A DNA stretch of 64,000 bases, taken from the NCBI RefSeq assembly GCF_004364245.1, contig NZ_SOAV01000007.1:62001-126000 (forward strand), in the 5' to 3' direction. The notes beneath the pieces were generated by a model that was not told the origin of the DNA, ran no database searches, and saw only the letters and a program-made list of their open reading frames with translations. Origin of the DNA: Streptomyces sp. BK208. GTDB taxonomy: Bacteria > Actinomycetota > Actinomycetes > Streptomycetales > Streptomycetaceae. Below are positions 15,915 to 24,372 of this stretch, in pieces; position 1 is the stretch's first letter, and each line of letters starts with the position of its first letter. A program made the position numbers and the translations under genes.

Positions 15915-16532
15915 ATGAGCGGCGTGCGCCCCACACCCCCGCTCCGCCGCGCCCCCGTGCAGCGGCGCAGCGCCGAACGGCTGACCCGGATACTCGACGC
16001 CTGCGCGGACCTCCTCGACGAGGTCGGCTACGACGCCCTGAGCACCCGGGCCGTGGCGCTGCGCGCGGACGTGCCGATCGGGTCGGTGTACCGCTTCTTC
16101 GGCAACAAGCGGCAGATGGCCGACGCGCTGGCCCAGCGCAACCTGGAGCGCTACGCGGAGCGCGTGACCGAGCGGCTGACGGAGACGGGCGACGGCGGCT
16201 GGCGCGGTGCGCTGGACGCCGTGCTCGACGAGTACCTCGCGATGAAGCGGACCGCGCCCGGCTTCTCCCTGATCGACTTCGGCAACCAGATCCCGGTCGG
16301 CGACCGGCACGCCGTCCCCAACCACCGGGTCGCCGAGCGGCTCACCGAACTGCTCTCCGGCTACCTGGGCCGCCGCCCCGACGACGACCTGCGCCGCGTC
16401 TTCCTCGTCGCCGTGGAGACCGCCGACACCCTCGTGCAGCTCGCCTTCCGGGTGGTGCCGGACGGGGACGAGAAGATCATCGAGGAGGCCCGGGAACTGC
16501 TGCGGGCCTACCTGGGGCGCGTGCTCGACTGA
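15915..16532 (+). CDS. TetR-family regulator
   Basis: 205 aa. DNA-binding domain at about 15-65 (RRSAERLTRILDACADLLDE, ALSTRAVALRADVPIGSVYR, FFGNKRQMADALA). The C-terminal part (FSLIDFGNQIPVGDRHAVPNHRVAERL) is the TetR_C_17-like ligand domain. By position between the lipoprotein/hmgA and molybdopterin-oxidoreductase genes it looks like S. coelicolor SCO1712, reported as a negative regulator of antibiotic production; this is from memory and not checked. Its last codons (GTG CTC GAC TGA) resemble the repeat unit of the array that follows. Confidence 0.85.
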   Translation: MSGVRPTPPLRRAPVQRRSAERLTRILDACADLLDEVGYDALSTRAVALRADVPIGSVYRFFGNKRQMADALAQRNLERYAERVTERLTETGDGGWRGALDAVLDEYLAMKRTAPGFSLIDFGNQIPVGDRHAVPNHRVAERLTELLSGYLGRRPDDDLRRVFLVAVETADTLVQLAFRVVPDGDEKIIEEARELLRAYLGRVLD

Positions 16533-17207
16533 CCGGCCGCGAGCGGCGGAAACGGGCGCGGGTGCCCGGGCTTGGGTCCGCGGGCTTGGGTCTGCGAGCG
16601 GATCCCGGTGCGGGTGCTCGGCTGACGGGCCGGGAGCGGATCCCGGTGCGGGTGCTCGGCTGGCGGGTCGCGATCGGTGGGCCCCCGGCGCGCGTGCTCG
16701 GGCTCGGGTCCGTGAGTGGATCTCGGTGCGGGTGCTCGGCTGGCGGGTCGCGATCGGTGGGCTCCCGGCGCGGGTGCCCGGGCTTGGGTCTGCGGGCTTG
16801 GGTCTGCGAGTGGATCTCGGTGCGGGTGCTCGGCTGGCGGGTCGCGATCGGTGGGCCCTCGGCGCGCGTGCTCGGGCTCGGGTCCGTGAGTGGATCTCGG
16901 TGTGGGTGCTCGGCTGACGGGTCGCGATCGGTGGGCCTCCGGCGCGCGTGCTCGGGCTCAGGTCCGTGAGTGGATCTCGGTGCGGGTGCTCGGCTGACGG
17001 GTCGCGATCGGTGGGCCCCCGGCGCGCGTGCTCGGGCTCAGGTCCGCGAGCGGATCCCGGTGCAGGTGCTCGGCTGACGGCCAGCGATTCGTGGGCCCCG
17101 ACGTGCGGACTCGGTTGACGGGCCGCAAGCGGAACCCGGCGCGGTGCTCGGCTGACGCGCCGCGAGCGGAACCCCGCGCGGTGCTCGGCTGACGGGCCGC
17201 AAGCGGT
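16521..17207. repeat. Tandem minisatellite array, 37/38-bp and 80-bp units
   Basis: Units start with GAGYGGATCYCGGTGCGGGT and contain GTGCTCGGCTGACGGG. Spacing of successive GAG starts: 16596, 16634, 16714, 16808, 16888, 16968, 17048, that is 38, 80, 94, 80, 80 and 80 bp. The 94-bp unit carries an extra CTTGGGTCTGCGGG. From 17114 two 37-bp units follow. The 80-bp unit is the short unit plus an insert GGTCGCGATCGGTGGGCCC and following bases. The first diverged copy overlaps the stop codon of the TetR gene. The rest of the 785-bp gene gap holds only the operator at 17255. Not CRISPR: no unique spacers. Confidence 0.9.
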
Positions 17208-17254
17208 GCACGGCGTCTCCGCCCGGCGACGAGATACGCACGCACCCTCCCCAA

Positions 17255-17274
17255 CATGCCTACCGGTCGGTATG
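17255..17274. promoter_or_regulatory. TetR-type operator upstream of molybdopterin oxidoreductase
   Basis: CATGCCTACCGGTCGGTATG, a dyad centred on ACCGGT, overlapping a -10-like TATGCT. It is identical at 18 of 20 positions to the site at 44399-44418 upstream of the kinase/acyl-CoA dehydrogenase operon. Confidence 0.65.
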
Positions 17275-17317
17275 CTCGCCGGGCCGGAAGCCCCACCGCC
17301 GCCGTCCGGGAGGACCC

Positions 17318-19567
17318 GTGTCCCGCACCGCCCTGCGTATCTGCCCCCTGTGCGAGGCCACCTGCGGCCTGGTACTCACCGTCGAGGGCACCGCGGTCAC
17401 CGCCGCCCGCGGCGACCGCGACGACGTGTTCAGCCGCGGTTTCGTCTGCCCCAAGGGTGCCTCCTTCGGGGCCGTCGACTCCGATCCCGACCGGCTGCGC
17501 GCACCCCTGGTGCGCCGGGACGGCGAACTGCGCGAGGCCACCTGGGAGGAGGCGTTCGACGCGGTGGCCGCCGGTGTCCGGCCGGTCGTCGAGCGGTACG
17601 GACCACACGCCGTCGGCGTCGTCCTCGGCAACCCCAACGTCCACACCGTGGCCGGTGCCCTCTACCCGAACGTCCTGCTCGGCGCCCTGGGCACCCGCAG
17701 CCTCTTCACCGCGTCCACGCTCGACCAGATGCCCAAGCACGTCTCCAGCGGCCTGCTCTTCGGCAACGCGAACGCCATTCCGGTGCCCGACCTCGACCGC
17801 ACCGACCACCTCCTGCTCATCGGCGCCAACCCCCTGGAGTCCAACGGCAGTCTGTGCACCGCACCCGACTTCCCCGGCCGGCTCAAGGCGCTGAAGGCCC
17901 GCGGCGGCACCCTCACCGTCGTCGACCCGCGCCGCACCCGCACCGCGAAGCTCGCCGACCGCCACGTCGCGATCCGCCCCGGCGCCGACGCGCTGCTGCT
18001 GGCCGCGATGGCCCACGTCCTGTACGCGGAGGATCTGGTCGACCTCGGCGCCCTCGCGCCGCACGTCACCGGAGTCGGCGAAGTCGAGGCCGCCGTACGG
18101 GACTTCACCCCCGAGGCCGTCGCCGCCGCCTGCGACGTGGACGCCGACGTGACGCGCGCCCTCGCCCGGGAGCTCGCCGCCGCCCCCACCGCCGCGGTCT
18201 ACGGCCGCATCGGCAGCTGCACCGTCCCGCACGGCACCCTCGCCAGCTGGCTCGTGGACGTCCTCAACATCCTCACCGGCAACCTCGACCGGCCCGGCGG
18301 CGCCCTCTTCCCGCAGGCCGCCACCGACCGCACCCCGCGCCCTGCCGGGCCCGGCCGCGGGTTCGCGCTGGGCCGCTGGCACTCCCGGGTGAGCGGACAC
18401 CCCGAGGCGAAGGGCGAACTGCCGCTGTCCGCCCTCGCCGAGGAGATCGACACCGTCACCGACGCGGGAGAGCCGGTCCGCGCCCTGCTCACGATCGCCG
18501 CCAACCCCGTCCTGTCGGCCCCCGACGGGGACCGGCTCGACAAGGCGCTGGACTCCCTCGACTTCATGGTGAGCGTCGACCCCTACCTCAACGAGACCTC
18601 GCGTCACGCCCACGTCGTGCTGCCGCCGCCCCCGCCCGCCCAGAGCCCGCACCACGACTTCGCCTTCAACACCCTCGCCGTGCGCAACCAGGTCCGCTAC
18701 ACCCGCCCCGCCGTCCCGCTGGAGCCCGGCAGGACGGCCGAGACGGAGATCCTCGCCCGGCTCACCCTGGCCGTCGGCGGCATGCACGGCACCGACCCGG
18801 CCGCCGTCGACGCCATGGTGATCGAGCAGACCCTCACCACGTCCGTACGGGAACCGCACTCACCCGTGCACGGCCGTGATCCCGGCGAACTCACCGCCCT
18901 GCTCACCGGCGAGAACGGCCCCGAGCGGCGCCTCGACCTGATGCTGCGCCTCGGCCCCTACGGCGACGGCTTCGGCGCCCGCCCGGACGGACTGACCCTG
19001 GAGCGTCTCCTCGCCCACCCGCACGGCATCGACCTAGGCCCGCTGCGCCCCCGCCTGCCGCAGCCGCTGAAGACCCGCAGCGGCAAGGTGGAACTGCTCC
19101 CGGGGCCGATCGCGGCCGACCTGCCGCGTCTGCGGCAGGCCCTGGCCGAGGCCGGACGCCCCGCAGGACTGGTCCTCGTCGGCCGCCGCCACCTGCGCTC
19201 CAACAACAGCTGGATGCACAACATCCCCGCCCTCACCGGCGGCTCCAACCGCTGTACCGTGCACCTGCACCCCGAGGACGCCGCACGGCTCGGCGTGGAC
19301 GAGGGGCAGCCCGTACGCGTCAAGGGCGCGGGGGGAGCGGTGACCGCGCCCGCGGAGATCACCGACACCGTCCGGCCCGGCGTGGTCAGCCTCCCGCACG
19401 GCTGGGGGCACGACCGGCCCGGCGTCCGCCAGACACACGCCGCCACCGACCCCGGCGTCAACGTCAACCAGCTCCTCGACGGCAGCCTGCTCGACCCGCT
19501 CTCCGGCAACGCGGTCCTCAACGGCGTACCCGTGACGCTCACACCGCTGACCGGCGCACAGCTGTGA
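17318..19567 (+). CDS. Molybdopterin-dependent oxidoreductase (formate dehydrogenase/nitrate reductase-like)
   Basis: 749 aa cytoplasmic enzyme of the DMSO reductase superfamily. A [4Fe-4S] site at the N-terminus is given by Cys9, Cys12, Cys16 and Cys44 (ICPLCEATC and GFVCPKG). The catalytic body includes LGNPNVHT, LLIGANPLESNGS and the bis-MGD region RGGTLTVVDPRRTRTA. The C-terminal molybdopterin-dinucleotide-binding domain is seen in SNNSWMHNIPAL and VSLPHGWGHDRPG. At the position usual for the metal ligand there is no clear Cys or selenocysteine, so the substrate is left open. GTG start with GGAGG five bases upstream. No electron-transfer subunit or cofactor gene adjoins it. Confidence 0.88.
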   Translation: MSRTALRICPLCEATCGLVLTVEGTAVTAARGDRDDVFSRGFVCPKGASFGAVDSDPDRLRAPLVRRDGELREATWEEAFDAVAAGVRPVVERYGPHAVGVVLGNPNVHTVAGALYPNVLLGALGTRSLFTASTLDQMPKHVSSGLLFGNANAIPVPDLDRTDHLLLIGANPLESNGSLCTAPDFPGRLKALKARGGTLTVVDPRRTRTAKLADRHVAIRPGADALLLAAMAHVLYAEDLVDLGALAPHVTGVGEVEAAVRDFTPEAVAAACDVDADVTRALARELAAAPTAAVYGRIGSCTVPHGTLASWLVDVLNILTGNLDRPGGALFPQAATDRTPRPAGPGRGFALGRWHSRVSGHPEAKGELPLSALAEEIDTVTDAGEPVRALLTIAANPVLSAPDGDRLDKALDSLDFMVSVDPYLNETSRHAHVVLPPPPPAQSPHHDFAFNTLAVRNQVRYTRPAVPLEPGRTAETEILARLTLAVGGMHGTDPAAVDAMVIEQTLTTSVREPHSPVHGRDPGELTALLTGENGPERRLDLMLRLGPYGDGFGARPDGLTLERLLAHPHGIDLGPLRPRLPQPLKTRSGKVELLPGPIAADLPRLRQALAEAGRPAGLVLVGRRHLRSNNSWMHNIPALTGGSNRCTVHLHPEDAARLGVDEGQPVRVKGAGGAVTAPAEITDTVRPGVVSLPHGWGHDRPGVRQTHAATDPGVNVNQLLDGSLLDPLSGNAVLNGVPVTLTPLTGAQL

Positions 19568-19625
19568 CCTGGAGTTCTGCGCTTATTGCTCGCATGTCAA
19601 CGTCTTGTTAACGCTCCCTCGCGCC

Positions 19626-19682
19626 ACCTAACGTCGCTCGCACCGCCTGCCCCGGTGGGATGTTCAAGGGCGAACGTTAGGT
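19626..19682. promoter_or_regulatory. Inverted repeat upstream of citrate transporter
   Basis: ACCTAACGT (19626-19634) and ACGTTAGGT (19674-19682) are perfect 9-bp inverted repeats 39 bases apart, the second ending eight bases before the ATG at 19691. It could form a leader hairpin covering the ribosome binding region or bind a looping regulator. Confidence 0.4.
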
Positions 19683-19690
19683 ACTCACAC

Positions 19691-21169
19691 ATGCTGACCA
19701 TCCTCGGCTTCGCCATGATCGCGACCTTCCTGGTCCTGATCATGATGAAGAAGATGTCGCCGATCGCGGCGCTCGTGCTGATCCCCGCGCTGTTCTGCGT
19801 GATCGTCGGCAAGGGCGCCCATCTGGGCGACTACGTCATCGACGGCGTGTCCAGCCTCGCCCCCACCGCGGCGATGCTCATGTTCGCGATCGTCTATTTC
19901 GGCGTGATGATCGACGTCGGGCTCTTCGATCCGATCGTCCGGGCCATCCTGAGGTTCTGCAAGGCCGATCCGATGCGCATCGTCGTCGGCACGGCGCTGC
20001 TCGCCGCGATCGTCTCGCTGGACGGCGACGGCTCCACCACCTTCATGATCACGGTCTCGGCGATGTACCCGCTGTACAAGCGGCTCAAGATGAGCCTGGT
20101 CGTGATGACCGGTGTCGCCGCGATGGCCAACGGCGTCATGAACACGCTGCCCTGGGGCGGCCCCACCGCCCGCGCCGCCACCGCGCTGAAGGTCGACGCC
20201 ACCGACATCTTCGTGCCTATGATCCCGGCCCTGGCCGTCGGCCTCGTCGCGGTCCTCGTCCTGGCGTACGTGCTCGGTGTGCGCGAGCGCAGGCGGCTGG
20301 GCACGCTGTCGCTGGACGAGGCGCCGGCACCCGAGGCGGAGACCGAGGCTGTGCTGGTCGGTGCCGGCGCGGGCGCGGCCTCCGGAGCGTCCGGTGCGCG
20401 TGCGGGTGCCGGTGCGGGTTCCGGCGCCGCTCACGGCGGGACGGGCGGTGGCGGCGCGGCGGCCGGCCGGGACAGTGCGTCCGAGGCGTCGGACGCCTCC
20501 GACGCCTCCGACGCCTCCGAGGACGACTTCAAGGGTCTCGACCCGAACCGGCCCACCCTGCGTCCGAAGCTGTACTGGTTCAACGCGCTGCTGACCGTCG
20601 CGCTGCTCACCGCCATGATCATGGAACTGCTGCCGATCCCGGTGCTCTTCCTCGTCGGCGCCGCGCTCGCGCTCACCGTCAACTTCCCCCGCGTGCCCGA
20701 CCAGAAGGCCCGCATCGCGGCCCACGCCGACAACGTCCTCAACGTCTCCGGCATGGTCTTCGCCGCCGCCGTCTTCACCGGCGTCCTCACCGGCACCGGC
20801 ATGGTCGACCACATGGCCAACTGGCTCGTGGACACCATCCCGGACGGCATGGGGCCGCAGATGGGCCTGGTCACCGGCCTGCTGAGCCTGCCGCTGACCT
20901 ACTTCATGTCGAACGACGGCTTCTACTTCGGCGTCCTGCCGGTGCTCGCCGAGGCCGGCCAGGCGCACGGCGTGTCGACGCTGGAGATCGCCCGAGCCTC
21001 GATCGTCGGCCAGCCGCTGCACATGTCCAGCCCGCTCGTCCCGGCCGTGTACGTCCTGGTCGGCATGGCCAAGGTCGAGTTCGGCGACCACACGCGGTTC
21101 GTGGTCAAGTGGGCCGTCCTGACGAGCCTGGTGATCCTGGCGGCCGGCATCGTGTTCGGCATCATCTGA
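19691..21169 (+). CDS. CitMHS-family metal-citrate:proton symporter
   Basis: 492 aa, about 11-12 membrane helices in two halves. MLTILGFAMIATFLVLIMMKK opens it; AIVSLDGDGSTTFMITVSAMYPLY and MANGVMNTLPWGGPTARAA are the conserved CitMHS loops, and LPLTYFMSNDGFYFGVLPVLAE the matching loop in the second half. The family takes up citrate complexed with a divalent or ferric ion. By locus it looks like the S. coelicolor transporter CitSc (recalled, unverified). The central cytoplasmic loop is unusually long, Gly/Ala-rich then acidic with three DAS repeats. The start at 19691 is chosen because the upstream part is non-hydrophobic and inside an inverted repeat. Confidence 0.9.
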   Translation: MLTILGFAMIATFLVLIMMKKMSPIAALVLIPALFCVIVGKGAHLGDYVIDGVSSLAPTAAMLMFAIVYFGVMIDVGLFDPIVRAILRFCKADPMRIVVGTALLAAIVSLDGDGSTTFMITVSAMYPLYKRLKMSLVVMTGVAAMANGVMNTLPWGGPTARAATALKVDATDIFVPMIPALAVGLVAVLVLAYVLGVRERRRLGTLSLDEAPAPEAETEAVLVGAGAGAASGASGARAGAGAGSGAAHGGTGGGGAAAGRDSASEASDASDASDASEDDFKGLDPNRPTLRPKLYWFNALLTVALLTAMIMELLPIPVLFLVGAALALTVNFPRVPDQKARIAAHADNVLNVSGMVFAAAVFTGVLTGTGMVDHMANWLVDTIPDGMGPQMGLVTGLLSLPLTYFMSNDGFYFGVLPVLAEAGQAHGVSTLEIARASIVGQPLHMSSPLVPAVYVLVGMAKVEFGDHTRFVVKWAVLTSLVILAAGIVFGII

Positions 21170-21200
21170 CCTCAGGCCCTCCGCGGGAAAGGACACGATC

Positions 21201-22454
21201 ATGGCGCCCGGTGGGAACCGCGGCTGGCTGCTCCGCCTCGTCATCGCCTTCGGCTTCGCGCAGGGGGCGGTGTCGATGGCCCGGCCCGCCGTCTCCTACC
21301 GGGCCCTCGCGCTGGGCGCCGACGAACGGGCGGTCGGCGTCATCGCCGGTGTGTACGCGCTGCTGCCGCTGTTCGCCGCCGTTCCGCTGGGCCGCCGCAC
21401 CGACCACGGCCGCTGCGCGCCGCTGCTGCCCGTCGGTGTCGTCCTCATCGCCGGGGGCTGCGCACTGAGCGGTGCCGCCGGGTCCCTGTGGACGATGGCC
21501 CTGTGGAGCGGCGTCATGGGCCTCGGGCACCTCTGCTTCGTCATCGGCGCCCAGTCGCTGGTCGCACGCCAGTCCGCGCCGCACGAACAGGACCGCAACT
21601 TCGGCCACTTCACCATCGGCGCCTCGCTCGGCCAGCTGATCGGCCCCGTCGCGGCGGGCGCGCTCATCGGCGGCCCCGACATGGCCGGCAGCAGCGCGCT
21701 CGCCCTGCTGGTGGCGGGCGCGGGCGCGGCGGTCGCCTTCACGTCCCTGTGGCGCATCGAGCACCCGGGCGCCGCCGTCTCCCGTGCGGAACGGGGCACG
21801 CGCGTCCCCGTGAGCGGCATCCTGCGCTCCCGGGGTGTGCCCGCGGGCATCCTGATCAGCCTGTCCGTGCTCTCCGCGACCGACATCCTCACCGCCTACC
21901 TGCCGGTGGTCGGCGAACACCGGGGGATCTCCCCGGCCGTGATCGGCGTACTGCTCAGCGTGCGGGCCGCCGCGACGATCGCCTGCCGACTGGTGCTGAC
22001 GCCTCTGCTGCGACTGCTCGGCCGCACGGTGCTGCTCACCGTCACGTGTCTGCTGGCCGCCCTGCTGTGCGCCGGGGTCGCGCTGCCGGTGCCGGTGTGG
22101 GCGCTCGCCCTGATGCTGGTCGTCCTCGGGTTCTGCCTGGGCGTCGGCCAGCCGCTGTCCATGACCACCGTCGTGCAGGCGGCCCCCGACGAGGCGCGCT
22201 CCACGGCCCTCGCACTGCGCCTGACCGGCAACCGCCTCGGCCAGGTAGCCGCCCCCGCCGCCGCGGGCCTGGTCGCGGGCGTCGCGGGCGTGGCCGCGCC
22301 GTTCGTCATGCTCGGCGCACTGCTCCTGCTCTCCTCGGGCGTCGCCCTGCGGGCCCCCTCGGCGGGGCCGACCGACCGGCCGAGGGCGCCCGTGGGGCAG
22401 GATGTCGCGGACCGGGCCGGTGCCGGCCGGCCGTGCCGGGAAAGGAAGGGGTGA
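21201..22454 (+). CDS. MFS transporter
   Basis: 417 aa with 12 predicted helices. Helix 2-3 loop has PLGRRTDHGRCAPLLPVG, close to the MFS motif A pattern (G-x-x-D-R); LGFCLGVGQPLSMTTVVQAAPDEARSTAL near helix 10-11 is like drug:H+ antiporters. It begins 31 bp after the citrate transporter in the same direction, so they are probably cotranscribed. No substrate signature; efflux of a small molecule is the likeliest role. Confidence 0.85.
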   Translation: MAPGGNRGWLLRLVIAFGFAQGAVSMARPAVSYRALALGADERAVGVIAGVYALLPLFAAVPLGRRTDHGRCAPLLPVGVVLIAGGCALSGAAGSLWTMALWSGVMGLGHLCFVIGAQSLVARQSAPHEQDRNFGHFTIGASLGQLIGPVAAGALIGGPDMAGSSALALLVAGAGAAVAFTSLWRIEHPGAAVSRAERGTRVPVSGILRSRGVPAGILISLSVLSATDILTAYLPVVGEHRGISPAVIGVLLSVRAAATIACRLVLTPLLRLLGRTVLLTVTCLLAALLCAGVALPVPVWALALMLVVLGFCLGVGQPLSMTTVVQAAPDEARSTALALRLTGNRLGQVAAPAAAGLVAGVAGVAAPFVMLGALLLLSSGVALRAPSAGPTDRPRAPVGQDVADRAGAGRPCRERKG

Positions 22455-22456
22455 GC

Positions 22457-22669
22457 ATGATCCTGCTCCTGCTGTGCGTGGTCCTGCTCCTCGCGGTCGG
22501 CGGATGCGCCTGTGTCGTGTGGGCGGCCCGCGGCGGCCCGTCCTGGACCCGCGCGGTGGCGAAGACGACCCTGGTGGCGGGCGAGCTGGTGCGCTCCTCC
22601 GGCCGCTCCGGCCGATCGAGCGGCCGGAGCGGCGCGGACGACGACTCCGGCGGCTCGTCGGACGGCTGA
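22457..22669 (+). CDS. Small single-pass membrane protein (70 aa)
   Basis: ATG at 22457 (an in-frame GTG at 22451 overlaps the MFS stop) with AAGGAAGGGG upstream. Residues 1-23 (MILLLLCVVLLLAVGGCACVV) form a transmembrane helix or export signal. The rest is basic then Ser/Gly/Asp-rich, with RSSGRSGRSSGRSG repeats and an acidic tail. Start and stop are tightly coupled to the MFS gene, suggesting it is an accessory of that transporter. No family recognised. Confidence 0.6.
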   Translation: MILLLLCVVLLLAVGGCACVVWAARGGPSWTRAVAKTTLVAGELVRSSGRSGRSSGRSGADDDSGGSSDG

Positions 22670-22913
22670 ACGACGACGGACCCGGTGGCCGAGCCGACGA
22701 CCGGGCTGCCTTGATCACCCAGTGAGACGCTCCAGGCCCTGAATCCGGCCGTCCGCTTTCTCACCAGATGGACGGTCCTCCGAGATGTCGTCCGGTGTCT
22801 TCCCCCGGCCGGGCACAGTCCGTTAACTTCCGTGACTCACACGCCCCGTACGACCCGCACGAGGGCGACCGACCGCGGAGCACCAGCGCTCAGTGAGCCC
22901 CGGGGGCACCTCC

Positions 22914-24251
22914 ATGACACGCGCCATCTCCCTGCACGACGTGAGCAAGACCTACGCGCGAGGCGTCCGCGTGGTGGACCGGCTGTCGCTGGACATCGCG
23001 CCGGGCGAGTTCCTCGTCCTGCTCGGTCCCTCCGGCTGCGGCAAGTCGACCGTGCTGCGCATGATCGCCGGGCTCGAGGAGATCACCGAGGGGGAGCTGT
23101 CGCTGGACGGCGCGTACGCCAACGACCTGCTCCCGGCCGAGCGGCGGATGGCGATGGTCTTCCAGAACTTCGCCCTGTACCCCAACATGACCACCCGCGG
23201 GAACATCGGCTTCCCGCTGCGCGTCGAGGATCCGCAGACCGACCACACCCCCCGCGTGGACGCCACCGCCCGGATGCTGGGCATCGAGGACCTGCTCGAC
23301 CGCTTCCCCGCCCAGCTCTCCGGCGGGGAACGCCAGCGGGTCGCCATGGGCCGGGCCATCTCCCGCCACCCCACCGCCTTCCTCATGGACGAGCCGCTGT
23401 CCAACCTCGACGCCAAGCTCCGCAACCACCTGCGCGCCGAGATCACCCGGCTCACCCGGGAACTGGGCGTCACCACGATCTACGTCACCCACGACCAGTC
23501 CGAGGCCATGTCCCTCGGCGACCGCGTCGCCGTCCTGCGCGGCGGGGTCCTCCAGCAGGTGGACACCCCGCGCGCCGTCTACGCCCTGCCGCGCAACGTC
23601 TTCGTCGCCGCCTTCATCGGCACCCCGCGCATCAACCTGCTGCGCGGCCTGGTGCGCGCGCCGCTGGACGGGGCGATGACCATCAGTCTGGGCAAGCAGT
23701 TCCTGCGCCTGCCCGAACCGCTCTCGCTGGACCACCAGTTGCTCCGCGTCCAGCAGGGCCGCGAGGTGATCGTGGGCCTGCGCTCGGAGGCGGTGCGGAT
23801 CGCGAAACCCTCGTCCGCCCGCCCCGGCGAGGTGCTGCTCACCGGGCTCGTGGAACACGTCGAGTTCCAGGGGCACGAGATCCTCGTGCACTTCAACACC
23901 GGTTCGCAGCCGGCCGTCGTGCCCGACCTGGAGGCGCCGCGCCCCGCCACCCGCCCGGTCAGGCGGCGACGCCGCGACGGCACGGTCCTGGACCGGCTGA
24001 GGGAACGCGCGGGCGCCCTGCGCGCCGGGCCGGTCGTCGTGATGGACGAACCCGAGGAACCCGGACCCGCGGTCGCCGCGCCCGACGGCCGCCTCCCCGG
24101 CGACCTGATCGTCCGGACCACCCCCGACATCGACCTCCGCCACGGCATGCAGGTGCCCCTCCTCGTCGACCTCGCCCATCTGTTCGTGTTCGACCAGCAC
24201 GGCGACCGCATCTGCCCCGCCCCGGCGCGGCTGCCCGAGCTGGAGGAGTGA
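22914..24251 (+). CDS. Orphan ABC transporter ATPase, MalK/MsiK/UgpC-type
   Basis: 445 aa. Walker A LLGPSGCGKSTVLRMIAG, Q-loop FQNFALYPNMTT, signature QLSGGERQRVAMGRA, Walker B AFLMDEPLSNLDAKLR and H-loop YVTHDQSEAMSLGD. The C-terminal regulatory (TOBE/MalK) domain starts at about 240 and is extended by an Arg-rich insert (RPVRRRRRDG) not usual in MsiK. No permease or binding-protein gene is nearby, so it may energise unlinked sugar importers as MsiK does. The start MTRAIS is preferred to the GTG at 22893. Confidence 0.85.
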   Translation: MTRAISLHDVSKTYARGVRVVDRLSLDIAPGEFLVLLGPSGCGKSTVLRMIAGLEEITEGELSLDGAYANDLLPAERRMAMVFQNFALYPNMTTRGNIGFPLRVEDPQTDHTPRVDATARMLGIEDLLDRFPAQLSGGERQRVAMGRAISRHPTAFLMDEPLSNLDAKLRNHLRAEITRLTRELGVTTIYVTHDQSEAMSLGDRVAVLRGGVLQQVDTPRAVYALPRNVFVAAFIGTPRINLLRGLVRAPLDGAMTISLGKQFLRLPEPLSLDHQLLRVQQGREVIVGLRSEAVRIAKPSSARPGEVLLTGLVEHVEFQGHEILVHFNTGSQPAVVPDLEAPRPATRPVRRRRRDGTVLDRLRERAGALRAGPVVVMDEPEEPGPAVAAPDGRLPGDLIVRTTPDIDLRHGMQVPLLVDLAHLFVFDQHGDRICPAPARLPELEE

Positions 24252-24318
24252 CCCCGCCGATATCGCGCACGCCGGAAGGGTGACCCGCGCCACCATCGGG
24301 GCAGCCCCTGGTGCCGTA

Positions 24319-24337
24319 AAACTATCGGCGCTAGTTT
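24319..24337. promoter_or_regulatory. TetR-type operator upstream of aldehyde/alcohol dehydrogenase operon
   Basis: AAACTATCGGCGCTAGTTT, an inverted repeat (AAACTA/TAGTTT) 35 bp before the aldehyde dehydrogenase start. It resembles the dyad at 29499-29517 (14 of 19 positions in one orientation). Confidence 0.6.
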
Positions 24338-24372
24338 GGGCCGCACGACGAGGCCCGCCCGGAAGGAACGCG

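Noticed and set aside
12703-15918. A 1071-codon open frame on the plus strand over the GntR/hmgA region
   Set aside because: It overlaps well-supported minus-strand genes, has shadow-frame composition (Arg/Gly/His-rich, no domains) and no start signal.
16521-17207. Possible CRISPR array
   Set aside because: Units are contiguous direct repeats of 37-80 bp without unique spacers and no cas genes are nearby.
16958-18859. A 633-codon minus-strand frame opposite the molybdopterin oxidoreductase
   Set aside because: It is the antisense shadow of a conserved enzyme and runs through the tandem repeats; no motif or ribosome site.
19685-21244. A 519-codon minus-strand frame opposite the citrate transporter
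   Set aside because: His/Arg/Asp-rich shadow of a transmembrane gene with no hydrophobic pattern of its own.
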